Part shown: piece by piece, positions 1 to 12,066 of the stretch
Layout: the number at the start of each line of letters is the position of its first letter
Numbering within the stretch: the first letter of the stretch is position 1
Origin: Alopecurus myosuroides
Taxonomy: Eukaryota; Streptophyta; Magnoliopsida; Poales; Poaceae
Reading direction: 5' to 3'
Length of the DNA stretch: 64,000 bases
NCBI GenBank assembly: GCA_028641055.1
Contig: CM054063.1
Span: 174,578,697 to 174,642,696, forward strand
The notes under the pieces: model-generated
What the model was told of the DNA's origin: nothing
Database searches by the model: none
Seen by the model: only the letters and a program-made list of their open reading frames with translations
Position numbers and translations under genes: made by a program

Positions 1-79
1 GACTTGATAATAGAAATGCATAGATATCTAAATGACATTTTTTTCAAATTAAGCAGAAAAAGAATGATCATGTAATTAA

Positions 80-928
80 CTAACCAACTCATTAAGTTCT
101 TCTTGATCCTGCACCTTGTGCACAAAGAACCGAGGGACTATAATGTGCTCCCCATTTTACAGGTCCATCTTATTCTACTTGTAAAAATCCCAGGACATCG
201 CATTCATTTCAGAACCACTTACCTCACATGGGTACTCAAATAGGTTCTTCTGTAGTGTCATCTTGCAAGATGGTACGATAGGACGACACTCTGATCGCAA
301 AGGGACAAACACGTGAATGTGCAATTACATAACTAAGGTCAACTTGGAAAGTTTGAAACATATATATTAACTAGCTAGTAAATTAATGTGTAAGGAAAAC
401 AAACCAACGTGCAATTACATACCAGGGTCTAGAACCCAAGCTTTGACCTCATTGTTTGCATTAGTTACTCGAACGTCAAACATACCGAATAGATCATCAT
501 AATCAAACCTCACAAGATCGTTCGGTTGAATATCATAAGATTGACAAAATGTTGTCCAATATGGTCCACATATTTAAGTCGTTCCAGGCCCATGTTCCAC
601 GTAGAAGTAGTATCCATTGACATTGCAGACAATCCATGTCTTATGTGGACCAACAGCAAATTGCTCTATACGCTCATGGAAAGAACAAGGCAGATCCTAC
701 ATTGTACACATATATACAATTTAATAGAATAATCACACATATATTCGTCAACAAATCAAAAGCTCAGGATTAACATAATTGTAGTGTCAAGGATACTTAC
801 TGCCACTTGATGACAAAATTCTGTAGACACCCTCATCCTCACTCTAAAAGTCAATAATGGCAGTTCACTCCTAGCGATACACATGTCAGGTTCATGAGAA
901 CATAACTCACATAGGTTTTGAGCCATTC
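80..928 (-). pseudogene. B3-domain-like protein gene remnant
   Basis: Minus-strand exons can be traced with consistent splice phases: 928-801 (ATG at 926, donor GTAAGT), 696-423 (donor GTATGT), and one starting at 290. Exon 2 encodes a segment with GPYWTTFCQSYD followed by NDLVRFDYDD, resembling the wall-and-turn pattern of plant B3 DNA-binding domains. Further downstream, GEHIIVPRFFVHKV looks like the start of a second B3-type fold. B3 proteins are plant transcription factors acting in the nucleus. The copy is broken: exon 2 has an in-frame TAA near 568, and the region after exon 3 has two more stops (about 167 and 185). The gene may continue beyond the left edge. The family assignment rests on short motifs only. 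Alternative: a B3-like fragment carried by a transposon. Confidence 0.42.
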
Positions 929-1022
929 CTGATTTTTAACCACAAAAACAAGTGTATTAATTAGACCAGAATCCATGATACATCTACACAAATAACAGCA
1001 CTAATGATCTGCATAAATACTA

Positions 1023-1314
1023 CTCCCTCCATCTCGGTTTATTAGTCAAATTTTTTGTTTCTCTACGACCTAGGAAAGTGACGATTGGTCAAGATAATCA
1101 CTCCTAAATTTGGCAATTAATTAGGAAAGACCAACAATGCTTAATAATAAGAGCATGCATTGGCTTAATTAAATGGAGCATTGGCTAAATTGCATGCAGA
1201 TTGGGGAGAGTAAGTGGGTGGGAGGGTCTATAGAAGGTCATTAATGCTAATTGTGCCTAATTATTGATATTATTTGGTTTTGGAAAATTGACTAATAAAA
1301 CGAGATGGAGGGAG
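1023..1314. mobile_element. Stowaway-type MITE (292 bp)
   Basis: Terminal inverted repeats starting CTCCCTCCATCTCGG and ending in the reverse complement, with a few mismatches further in, flanked by TA on both sides (1021-1022 and 1315-1316). This is the Tc1/mariner-derived Stowaway signature of grasses. It has no coding capacity. It sits just upstream of the first recognised exon of the B3-like remnant. Confidence 0.85.
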
Positions 1315-2509
1315 TACAATTTTAGTACTAAATCAGCACAATCTGCAGAAACCCCTGCAAAATACTAGTACTAATTAGAACTCCCCTCTATTCTGGTAAG
1401 CCTTTCTAGCAAGCTAGTTTATGGAACGGAGGTAGTAGTACTACTTGTACTATTCATCCGCCATGGCCGGCAAAAAGACCCAAGCAGATTCAAACCGATG
1501 ATGACCGCCGATGAAGAGGGTGCTTACTGATGGTGAATAGCGTCGTCACCGGTGTTTTGCTGACCCTTTGTGTCGTCGCCGATGATGACCGCAGCGGAGG
1601 ATTCGTCCACACGTAGCGCTGCATGCATGCACGCAAAAATGTGAGATTCACTCTCCTCGCGCTCGCCATGCGCGCGGAGGAAAAAGAAAGGAGAAGGGAA
1701 ATGGAAGAACCTCACGACTTGTGAAGAAGAACGGCGGCGGCGCCGGCGGTTATCTCCCCGTGGAGAAAACCGGCGGGGGGTTTTCTCTCACTTGAAGGGG
1801 ACATAGTGCTCTCTCTCCGTGTCTGTTCGGCTATTAACTGAAGTGGAGAATAAAGTCCATCAACCTATGGCAGACATATGGGGCCAAAAGGAACACGTGG
1901 AGAACCCACGAAAATCCCGTTGCCGCCTTGCCAACATGCAGTGCTAGAGGGGATGGCATGTGGAACCCATCACGGCTCAGACCAAAATCAGGTTTGGAAA
2001 CTAGATCTAGTTCTCTCCACCCTTGGTTGTGGCGGCGGCGGCAGACGGTGCTCTCCACGGAGCTCGCCCCTTCATTCCTTTTTTCTGGGGATGTGCAAGC
2101 CGCCATAGGCTCATCCTGCCGCCCCCACCACCGCCCCCCTCCGCGGCCGCCATCTCCTCGCCCGCCCTCCACGGCTTACATCGTTGATGTTCCCCTTCCG
2201 GCCGCATTCCCCGCGCACGCCTGTACTGTTCGACTAGTTGGGGCTCCCCTTCTGTCCGCCTCCGCAAGCCAAGGTAAAGAACCCTCCCATCCTTGTGTTA
2301 CTTGCTAAGAAAGTAAGAATACCTAGAACTGTTCTGGAAATTGTTCTGCCAATTGATTAGTTTGCTCATGGTATGTTATTAGTTTGTTCATGGTTAGTGA
2401 TTTGATGTTCGTTAAACTCGATTAGTTTGTTCTGCAGAGTAGCCTGTTATAAAAAATGAGTACCCCCTTTCCGACAAATCCAATAATAGCTTGTTTATCT
2501 CTTTAACAG
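1315..2509. other. Non-coding, GC-rich stretch upstream of the TNP2 remnant
   Basis: No gene recognised. From about 1440 to 2280 the DNA turns GC-rich with CGG/CCG runs, and then becomes AT-rich before the transposase ATG at 2510. Overlapping frames are open here on both strands, but they look like a by-product of base composition. It may be the 5' subterminal and leader part of the CACTA element, but no left terminal inverted repeat matching the right one (10626-10645) could be found. Confidence 0.4.
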
Positions 2510-5306
2510 ATGGATATGCGTTGGATTTCAAGTGGTAGACCTTGGACCCCTCCATATGTTGATGGAATCAAAGAGTTCTTAAGCTTAGTCAAGGATAGAA
2601 ACGGCGTTAATTGTCGTGTTCGATGCCCATGCACGAGGTGCCTAAATATGAAGATGCAGCATTTTGGAGAGATGACCCGGCACTTACAGATCCACAAATT
2701 TTCCAGTACCTACCTTTGGTGGATACATCATGGAGAGCCAAGTGATGTCATGATTATTGAAGATCCTCCACATAATGATGGCAATGGTGGTGATGCGGAT
2801 GATAATGCCGGTCATGGGAATCATAATATGGATATGGATGACGAAGATGAGGCGGATAGAGAAGCCGATGAAATGGAAGGAATGTTGAAAGACCTCACGG
2901 GAGCAACAGCCCATGAAGGAACAGAAATTGAGGTCGAAGGTGGGTATGATAAAGTATTTGAAAAATTGTTGGCAGAGTCAGAGCGCCCTCTTTACCCGGG
3001 AAATAAACACGTCGGTAGGCTGGCATTAATGATAAAGCTACTTCATCACAAATCATATTATCGGGTGAGCAACGCTGCTTTTGATGCTTGGATGCGTATA
3101 TTTGCCAAGGCACTTCCGGACGGCAATAAACTGCCCAAATCATATAGAGAAGCAAAAGCTTATATGATGGAGATGGGTCTTTCATATGACAGCATACACG
3201 TGTGCCCAAACAACTGCATACTTTTCAGAGGGGATTATGCTGATAAGGACAACTGCCCAGAGTGTCAAGCAACGAGGTGGAAGTATCCGGAGAGAAAGAG
3301 ATCTGCTGTTAAAGTGTTGCGTTATTTTCCTTTGGCACCGAGGCTGAAGAGATTGTTTGCTTCAAGGAAAACAACGGAGAACATGTAGTGGCATGCGTTA
3401 AATAGGAAGCCTGAAAAGGACATATTGACTCATCCGGCTGATGGTGCAGCGTGGAAGGCGTTCGACGATGAATTCAAAACATTTGCAGGCGATCCTAGAA
3501 ACTTAAGGCTCGGGATTTCCTCTGATGGCTTCAATCCCTATGGAACCATGACCACAAGCTACAACATGTGCCCTGTGTTTGCCATGTCGTACAACCATTC
3601 ACCATAGGAGTTCAACGATCCATCATACTACATGATTTGCTTGCTAATCCCTGGCAAAACAAGTCCTGGAAAGGACTTTGGTCTTTTCATTCAGCTGTTG
3701 CTTGAAGATTTGCAGGACCTTTTGAAGGGTGTGCAGACTTATGATTAATTTTCTAGGGAAATGTTTGATCTTCGTGCTGTGGTACTTTGATGCATACATG
3801 ACTACCCAGCTTGTGGCACTATGTCTAGGCGTACTACTCAAGGCTATGTTGCATGCCTGCATTGTGACAAAGATCCTCTATCAACGCCCATAACCAACAA
3901 ATTGTGCTACATTGAGCACCATCGTTTCCTCCCCCATGACCACTGGTGGCGGGGAAAGACAGACCTTCGAGGTAAAAAATTCGTCAAGAACGAGCGGCCA
4001 GAATTATTTACTGATAAAGAGTTAGAAGCTGAGCTGGAGAAGGTTAGACATCTAAAACCAGGAATTGGTCCCCAGAGCATCAGCAAGAAGAGGAAGCGTG
4101 GAGAACCTACACCGATCTAGAAGCGTAGGCTTGGTTGGTGGGACTTGCATTACTGGCCAAAGTTGAAACTTTGGCATAATCTCAATGTGATGAACATCGA
4201 AAAGAACATCTTAGACAGCATCCTTGGCACCGTCATTGAACTGGAAGGGAAGAATAAGGACACTATCAATGCCAGGAAGGATCTTCATACCCTTGGAATT
4301 AGAAAAAAAATTGCAGCTGGATCCACCGGTAATGCCCCCGGACGTGGACCCGAAGAAATATAAATGTATAATGACACATGGAAACTATACCCTAAACAAA
4401 GATGCAAAGACACAACTATGCCAGTTTCTATTTTACTGTACATATCCATATGGTTTTTATTCCAACATGTCCAAGTTTGTCAATGTACAAACACGCAAGA
4501 TCTCGGGGCTTAAAACCCATGACTGCCACATCCTGTTGTAGAGAACATTATCTGCTGGGCTGCGGGGATTATTGAAAGACGATGTCTATCGGGCGATAGG
4601 TGACCTAGGAAAAAATTTCAAGGACTTGTGCAGTAAAAGGTTGCAAAGAAGTGTTCTGCTCCGTCTGAAAGCTGAAATCCCAGTAATCTTGTGGAGGCTT
4701 GAAAACATCTTCCCGCCGGCGTTTTTTGATGTTATGGTCCACCTGGTTGTGCATTTACATGACGACGCTTTGCTCCGAGGCACTGTGAACTATGGGTGGA
4801 TGTATCCAATCGAGAGGATGTTGTGTACTTTGAAGAGATATGTGAGGAACATGGCACATCCAAAAGTTTCAATTGCAGAGGCGTACATTGCCTCCGAGTG
4901 CTTGACATTTTCTCTAGATACTTGAAAAGAAGATATTGAGACAAGGTACAACCGGCAACGGAGATATGAGGTTCAAAAAAAAGTTGGACGAGAAGAATCA
5001 TCTTGTGATGTGTTTGGCCATGGTGCGCGTTTAGTTGGAGCATATAGTGCGATGAATCATGATAGCACTTAGACCCTGTCAACAGAGCTTCATAGAATGG
5101 CTTGGCTACAGGCTACGGGCTATATCCAGTATGTTCCCTACGTCTGAATTTTATGTTACCCTACACATTGTATACCCCATAGTTACCGGAGTTTAATAAC
5201 TCTTCATGGTTTGTAGAAAGTTCAGGACAAAGCTGGAGGAAGAAGGGACACCTGATGTCGAAGTTATGGTTGACCAGGATTTTCCAAGATTGTTCAAAGA
5301 GCATGC
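2510..5306 (+). pseudogene. CACTA (En/Spm) TNP2-type transposase, decayed
   Basis: Starts with a transposase-associated domain (MDMRWISSGRPWTPPY, later CPCTRCLN), followed by an acidic linker and the Transposase_21/TNP2 core (NNCILFRGDY, CPECQATRW; then LGISSDGFNPYG). A DUF4218-like segment follows at about 4700-4920 (IFPPAFFDVMVHLVVHL, YGWMYPIERMLCTLK). A last recognisable piece (5214-5306) resembles the conserved tail that follows DUF4218. TNP2 proteins bind subterminal repeats and cut CACTA ends in the nucleus. The reading frame is broken by stops at 3386, 3605, about 3745, 4118, 4539 and 4923, and by a frameshift near 4310-4330, so no full transposase can be made. Its probable partner gene lies at 8538-9824, beyond a tandem array and a Helitron. 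Confidence 0.85.
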
Positions 5307-5469
5307 AAGTTTCCTTTTGCATTTCTCTTTGACCTTTTGCATTTCATTGCATGATTTTGACCATATTGTTTTTCTTTTTTTATGTGGTACACAGATGATG
5401 AACAAGGCACAGGAAATACCATAAGTTCATGAAGATGAGTTGTCCGCATTGGCACTTGGCCCACACAGC

Positions 5470-6934
5470 AAAGTTAAACCATAGCCCCGATGGGGAAAAA
5501 GACGGAATTGTCGTTCTGCCCCATCTACGAGAGCCGGAAGGAGGTAGAAAAGTGGAACTAGCTGCTTGGTTGTGTTAGGATAGGCCCAAGGAACATCCAA
5601 CAGAATTGTAGGGCCCACCTCTTGGCAATATTCCCCCAATTCCATCACACCCGGGAGTTTCGGGCTCTCATTAAATAGTCTTAGAACCCACGAGAGAGAA
5701 TCTGACACCGGTGAAACCCTAACACAGAGAGAGAGAGGGAATCTTGGGAATCCAAGACCCATGCCACAGTTAAGCACACATTGTATGGCGTGCAATGTGA
5801 TTTGGTGGCATTCATACGATCTGGAGACTCATCTCCGGAGAAACCATATATAGCCCTAATGGGGAAAAAGACGGAACTACCGTTCTGGCCCCTCCACATG
5901 AGCCGAAATGGGGTAGCAAAGTGGAACCAACGGCTTGGTTGTGTTAGGTTAGTACCAAGGAACACCCAAGACAATTGTAGTTCCCACCTCTTCGAAAGAT
6001 TCCCCCAGTCCTGTCAGATCCGGGAGTTTCAGGCTCTAATTAAGTAGTCCTCGAACTCGTAGAGAGAATGTGACGCCGGTGAAGCCCTAACATAGAGAGC
6101 GAGTGAATCTTGGTCATCCAAGACCCATGCCTCACTCTAACACACATGGTATGGCATACAATGGGATTTGGTGGCAATCAGACGATCTAGATCCCCCTCT
6201 TTGAAGAAACCATAGCCCCGTTAGGGAAAAAGAAGGAAATGTCGTTCTGACCCTCTACGTAAGCCGGAAGGGGGTAGAAAAGTGGAACCAGTTTCTTTTT
6301 TGTGTTAGGTTAGGCCCAAGGAACACCAAATACATTGGTAGGGCACACCTCTTGGCAAGATTCCCCCAGTTACGTCACATCCGGGAGTTTCGGGCTCTAA
6401 GTAGTCATGGAATACGCCGGAGAGAATCCGACGCCGGTGAAGCCCTAACACAGAGAGAGAGCTAATATCTGGTCTCCAAGGCCATGACACACCCTAACAC
6501 ACATGGTATGCGTCATACCATGGGATTTGGTGGTATTCATACGATCCGGAGCCCCCCTCCGGAGAAACCATAGCCCCGATAGGGAAAAAGGCGGAACTGC
6601 TGTTCTGCCCCCATCTACGAGAACCAGAAGGGGTAGCAAAGTGAAACTAACTGCTTTTGTGTTAGGATAGGCCCAAGGAATACCCAAGATAATGGCAGGG
6701 CCTACCTCTTGGCAAGATTCCCCCAGTTCCATCACACCCGGGAGTTTCAGGCTCTCATTAATTAGTCCTGGAACACACGAGACAGAATTCGACACCCGGT
6801 GAAACCCTAACATAGAGAGTGATAATCTTGGGCATCCAAGACCCATGCCACACTCTAGAACACATTGTAAGGCGTGCAATAGGATTTGTTGGCATTCATA
6901 CGATCTGGATCCCCATCTCCGGAGAAATCATATA
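5470..6934. repeat. Tandem array, four degenerate ~360-bp units
   Basis: The core GGGAAAAA recurs at 5493, 5862, 6224 and 6582 (spacings 369, 362, 358), each time after AAACCATA..AGCCC. The next unit boundary (GGAGAAATCATA) lies at about 6921, where the Helitron interrupts it. Every unit also carries CCTCTTGGCAAGATTCCCCC-like and CGGGAGTTTCGGGCTC-like blocks. The array lies within the presumed CACTA element between its two genes. Frames open on the minus strand recur once per unit and are not taken as genes. Confidence 0.85.
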
Positions 6935-8239
6935 TCTTTACCTAATTTACCTAATAATAAAGGCGTTAAGGCTTTCTTGGTTTGGTTTGGTTTGGTAGGT
7001 CATACAAACCGCCCCTAAAGTTCGACACAAATTACCCACCCTGCCACCGGTAAGTGGAAAAACTTTTCGTTTTGGTTGGTGTGTTTCGTTTTGGTTGGTG
7101 CCAACGTATGTGCTCACGCTGCTTGGTACGTCACAGTTGGTTAGTTACATCGCGGTTCAATTGTATCTGTTCACGTAGATGGTGCCCGGTTCCCGTTTTC
7201 TCTATTTCTCAAATTAGTCCAACGCCGAGTCCAACACGTACACGGTACACGGCCTTCAGGCCTAACCAGCTATCTACTGTATATAAATTATGGATCGGAG
7301 GCTTACACGACTCGTGCGGGGGACTTCTCCTCACGTGGCTAAACCTACAATGAAACGATCTCGCCTAGACCTTGTGGCGGACGATCGACGATCTCGCCGA
7401 GACCTGTGGCCGGAGGAGATGTGCACGCGACTTCTCACTCACCGCCTCATGTTGGCGAGAGATCAGAGAAGACATCTCGCCGAGAACATGTGGCCTGAGA
7501 CGCGCGCCCGACTCAGTCGCTCATGCAAACGAGAAATTGGAAGAGACAGTTAGGCAATAGGCAATAGTTTCATCTACCTAAAGTCCGGAAGGCATAGGCG
7601 AAGCTAGCAAGATGATGGTTGTCATATTCTCTAATGTGAGAGTTAATGTCGGTCACAGAGCTGCTGATGTTTGGCCAACGCAGAGCTTGCCGCCGAAGTC
7701 AGCCATCACCTTGGCGAAGGGATGTCCTCGCGGCGTAGCTCACAACAGTTCCATTCCGTGTGATGATTCCATATGTAATTTTGGCTGGTTTCCATTCTAG
7801 CTTAGCAGATTGCTAGACCCTCACATTATCAAGCCCGGCCTGGCCCAAAGCATACGCCAGCTTCAGAAGAGGAGATTGCAGTCAAGAAACTTGCAGTTTT
7901 AGAAGGCTGTTTCGGTGCCACCTGTTGGCTCGGAGCATTGTTATTCCTCCGGGTTTTTTGTAAATCATCCAAACATCGTTATTCAATAAATAGAATGTGA
8001 GCGTCCTGATCGCATGCTCCAAATGCAAAAGTTTAGCTTTCAAACAAGATATACAAATTTGAGACCTTAGGTGTTTGTTTAGTCTGACTACAGGCAAAGA
8101 TATAAGATGCTCAGCACAGCATTCAGGAAAATCACCCAGAAGACGATAGGAGAGCGACTTTCTGCATTTACACCGATTCTGCATCATCAAAGACAAGGCG
8201 CGATTTATTCAGGCAGAAGGTCTGCCTGACAGAGCCTAG
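6935..8239 (+). mobile_element. Non-autonomous Helitron (1305 bp)
   Basis: The left end begins TCTTTACCTAATTTACC after an A. The right end has a perfect 9-bp stem, TCAGGCAGA (8209-8217), loop AGG, TCTGCCTGA (8221-8229), then a 6-nt spacer and CTAG (8236-8239) followed by T. The 5' TC, a 3' hairpin just upstream of CTRR, and insertion between A and T without target duplication are the defining Helitron features. No Rep/helicase gene is present. The interior (7290-7560) has overlapping open frames with internal GATCTCGCC/GAGA repetition but no recognisable domain. It interrupts the CACTA tandem array. Confidence 0.75.
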
Positions 8240-8537
8240 TTTCTATATCTAAGAAGAAACAAATAAGCCAAAAAAAAAGCGAAGAAAAAGGCAAGCACTA
8301 CCTGCAAACATGCAGATTCATCCCACTATTCACAACTTCCACAACAAATCTTTGTTCATCTGCCACCATCTAATCCTATGTTTTATGTAACAAAAAGGAA
8401 ATCTAAGAACAATACCAGCCAACCTAAACGAATAAATATAAGGGGTAAAGCGACTACCGCCAAATTAACCCTGGAGCCCTTCCAATTCATTCCATTGATG
8501 TTCATATAACTGAAAAGTGCTATTTGTTTTGTTTCAG

Positions 8538-9824
8538 TCAAAGTTTCATCTGAACCCCAGAGACCCTTTTATTCGTCAATCTCTTCTGATGCATCTCAAG
8601 AACTGTACAAGACAAAGACGCCATATCCTGAAGCAAGAATTTTTTGATAGCGTTACAGACAAGAGTAGAGTTGTACGAACGTCTGCTGATGCAGTTGGAC
8701 ACATGAGCGAAGCAGAATGGTGCAGGCTAGTCGATAACTGGTCCTCGGTCAGGAAACAGGTACTGTCTTTGTTCACTCTACCTTGCCACTGTTTCTATTC
8801 CATAACCTGGACTGTGTCTAATCAGTTCATACTTCGTTTATGTAGATGGCTTGTATGAAAGCCAGGCAAAGCAGACAGGCCGTCCAGTTCCATAGCGCCA
8901 CAGGTTCTCGTAGCTACGAGGTTTGCTGCGACATGGGGAAGATGTCTTTGAATTGTTCAAAGCTACGCACAACAGTAAGACACGTGGATTCTCTTCGCCC
9001 GTGAAAATAGAAATTATAAGTCCCCCAGAATTATGTTTATCTCTGAGTCAACAATTACCTCAATAGATTCTTCTAGATACGTACTGATGCTTCCCTTTGT
9101 GAATTCTGATGCAAACTCCTGTAGTCAGCTATTTCACCTATGCTTGTCATCTCATAGTTCATGCACATGCATGCTGCTTGCTTTTCATCTGCTAGTTCAT
9201 CTATCCTTGTGAGCTGCTATTTTCATCTATGTTCCGTACATGCTTGTCGTCTGCTATTTTCATCCATGTTTACTTACATGTCTGTCATGTGATGTTTTTC
9301 ATTTATATTCCTTACAAGCTTGTCATGCGTGCTTAATTGTTTGTCATCTGCTTTTTGCATCTTTGTTATGTACAAGCTTGTTGCATGCTATTTTTCATAC
9401 ATGTTACTTACATGCTTGTCATGATATCAATGTTCCTTACAAGCTAGTTCAACTTCTATTTCACCTAAAGCTTTTACATGATTTATAGGAAGAAATGCAA
9501 TATCATGTGCTAGAACCTACTTCAGTAGATGTCGCTGTCAAGGAACCTCTTTCTTCCATAGAAGCCGTCGCTGCCGTGCTGACTAAGAACCTCTAAATTC
9601 TTCGTTCCTGAATACCATAGGTGGGGTCACAACCAGTGCAAGAGCAACAAAGTGTCAGCTTCACCTTCAACTTGATTATGAGAGAAAACAGAGGCAGGAC
9701 TGCAGTCTGTAGTTGATGAGTTGAAGCAGGCCAAGGAACAGGCTGATGCAGAGAGGATGAAGCATCGACAAGAATTGTTGCGTATGACGGAGGAACACAA
9801 AGTTATGAAGAAAAGTTAAGAAAT
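8538..9824 (+). pseudogene. Second CACTA gene, Transposase_24-like (plant Ptta/En/Spm), degraded
   Basis: Exon-like blocks: 8538-8759 (acceptor TTTCAG, donor GTACTG), 8846-8974 (donor GTAAGA), a block from 9490, and a last piece to the stop at about 9817-9819. The first has the short basic helix pattern LKQEFFDSVTDKSR and WCRLVDNWSS. The second has the hallmark FHSATGSRSYEV, as in plant Ptta/En/Spm transposases. The last encodes a charged coiled coil (LKQAKEQADAERMKHRQELL). Such proteins are the TNPA-like, probably DNA-binding partners of TNP2. A TAA at about 9593 ends the third block early, so I treat it as decayed. It lies between the Helitron and the CACTA subterminal repeats, as expected for the second gene of one element. 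Confidence 0.65.
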
Positions 9825-10039
9825 GTAAAAATCCCTTATTGGCGGCATGTTGGCTCAAGTTCATCCGAGATACGGAACTGAGTAGCCCTTTGTGAAACCG
9901 CTTGTTGTCTGTTGAACTATATTAGACTGCCTTTGCTGGCGAGCTATGTTGTGACCTTATTCGGAATTTATGTATTTGTTGTGTTTGCTTTGCTATGAAA
10001 ACTAGTATAGTATTTTCCATGCTTATGAATACGAGGACA

Positions 10040-10645
10040 CGTGGTACTATATGGTAGGTCCATGAGGCGGCACCTTATTGGATGGAAATCGCGACGAAAA
10101 AAACACGTCACGGAAATGTTTCGACGTGGACATAATGTGTTGGTACACGTGCTGGCTCATGATTCGCGACGTCTTACGACGAACTAAAACGTCGCACCGT
10201 CGGACAACGTTATAAATTCGTCGAAAATAAGCGTATACATTGAACATTATAAGAGAGACACGTGGCACCTTATACTGCTTGTACCCGCGACGAGAAAATA
10301 AACGTCGCATATATTATGACGTTATTAACGGAGGTAACAGTAGTTCCAATCGCGACGTTTTTAAGATGTCAAGACGATGATGACGTCAGGAACGGTAGAA
10401 GTGACGTCAGTGAAGCTCGTAACGGGTAACGGAAAAAACGATGCCACGTGTACCCACACTGCGACGAAAAAAATGTCGCTCCTTGTTGGGCCTTATGTTG
10501 GGCCGGCCAGTAGCTCGCGACAGTTTAGTGTTCATTTAATCGTCGCAAAATCGTCCGTGAGAGTCGATCAGGGACGTTCTCACTCCATCGCGTAAACCCC
10601 CGCAACGTTATCGAAACATCTCAGACCGCGTGAAATTTGGTAGTG
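10040..10645. repeat. CACTA subterminal repeats and right terminal inverted repeat
   Basis: The motif GCGACG or its complement CGTCGC occurs about eight or more times between 10080 and 10560, often as inverted pairs separated by A-runs (for example GCGACGAAAAAAATGTCGC near 10462). The region ends in GCGTGAAATTTGGTAGTG at 10645, which reads CACTACCAAATTTCACGC on the other strand. Clustered GC-rich subterminal repeats next to a CACTA terminus are the transposase-binding regions of this superfamily. This is the right end of the element carrying the two transposase genes. The left end was not located. Confidence 0.75.
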
Positions 10646-11518
10646 TTCCATGTTTTGGTTGGCAATATCTGCCAACTTTTTCTTCTGAAGCTTATATTGG
10701 AGTTTCTTGGCAGTCTTCTTTTTCTTCTTGGAAGATGGAGGTTTTTTTGCCGGGTTCGTCCTCCGTCAATTCCTTGACATCGGGGTAAATTGGACGGGTT
10801 TCACCATCCTCTCTTTCCTCATCTGGCGGAGGTGTTTTGGGGTCTTCATCTTCTTCAGCATCCGTGTTTCAGCCGGTTTTGCCATAAGCACTTCATGGAA
10901 GTTCCCCTCCATAGATTTGACGTTTCTCTCGAAAGCATCTTCATCTTCATCTTCGGAATCGATGTCTTCTGATCCGGGTTTCGACTCTAATCTTGCTTCT
11001 ATGGAAGCTAATACAGAGTCGGCTTCCGAGTTCGTCGTTTCACAGACGGGTGTCGGATCTTCCACTTGTTCTGTGGGATTGTTTTTGTCTGTCTCTTCCA
11101 CGGGATTGTTTTCTTCCGTGTTTTAAGCGACCTCGGACTGCACCATGCCAATAAAGTGCGATCTGATTGCGGGCATCTCCGAAGAGGCAACGATTTCAGC
11201 AGGGTATAGGCGATCTGAGCAGAATCCGGTATCTTAGTTTTCTTCAACTGGGTATAGGGCGGGTGGGATAAATTTTCTTCCACCACATAATCTCATTGCT
11301 TCTGTAGTTAATCCAATAAATATGTTTGCAGATCCAATCGGTAAAACGCAGGCACTTACTAGGTGATTCTATGGTGGCATGTACGATCCGTTGTTGAGGA
11401 AGCGCCCGACGTCGTCATCGAAATCCAAGCTTCCGCCAATTATTGTACTGCCGATTCCGCCGAGTATCCCCGACCGAAACGTACGCCTGACGTCGCTGGC
11501 CCCACGGTGGGCACCAAC
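10646..11518 (-). pseudogene. Ty3/gypsy internal fragment: leader and gag N-terminal part
   Basis: Reading leftwards from the LTR, the sequence starts with GTTGGTGCCCACCGTGGGG, the same primer-binding-site region as in the large Tat element at 32422. A minus-strand frame (11101-10766) then encodes a very acidic segment (DIDSEDEDEDAFERN) followed by a basic one, consistent with the variable N-terminal part of a gypsy Gag. It is cut off at 10645 by the CACTA end; protease, RT and integrase are absent. The gag assignment is from position and composition, not from a catalytic motif. Confidence 0.5.
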
Positions 11519-12066
11519 TGTCGAGACATCGTGGTAAGGATCATAGACGGGGGTACCATGAGCCTACGGGTATAGACTTGGGGGACGTGGTAATACGACA
11601 ATCGAGATCACCAAGTTTTACCCAGGTTCGGTACGACGCAACTAGGTGGCGTTCCTACTCCTGCAATCTTCCTAAATCAGGGCTGAAGCCTGAAGTATAC
11701 AAAGTACATTGTGAGTAGGTTTTTGCTAACTCGACGAGGATCGACTTCTCGGCGAGTTGGCTTCTAGCTAATTATCCATATCTTTCTTCTCTCCCGTCTG
11801 GATTTATATAGCTAGACGGGTAAGGGCTTACAGAAAGGAAACCTAGAAGACTACGGAAAGTATCTAACTTGGAAAGTAAGGAAACCGTCTTCTCCTCCAA
11901 GCCGCACCACTTTGGGCCGTGGTCCGGGTTCTTCTAGAATCCGGCTTCCTACGCATCAGCTTACTGGGCCGCCTAATGGACTGTGATCCACTACCAACAG
12001 GCCACCCGGGCAATCCGGCTCTTTAGACCAATGCCGGACATACCCCTAATCGGTATATATCTGACA
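11519..12066 (-). mobile_element. LTR of a Tat-like gypsy element (548 bp)
   Basis: Begins TGTCGAGACATCG and ends ATATCTGACA on the plus strand (TG..CA). A primer-binding-site-like sequence lies immediately left, which makes this the 5' LTR of a minus-strand element. A TATATAAA box on the minus strand (11803-11810) fits an LTR promoter. A diverged sister copy is the solo LTR at 63201-63657 (shared GGTTCGGTACG, GGCGGCGTTCCTACTCC-like and CCCCTAATTGGTATATATC-like blocks). The partner LTR of this copy is missing. Confidence 0.8.

Noticed and set aside
5427..6879. Repeated minus-strand frames in the 360-bp array
   Set aside because: They recur with the repeat unit, carry no domain and are broken in other units.
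8297..8306. CACTACCTGC as possible left TIR of the CACTA element
   Set aside because: Only the first seven bases match the right TIR (CACTACCAAATTTCACGC), and it lies downstream of the TNP2 gene, inside the element.
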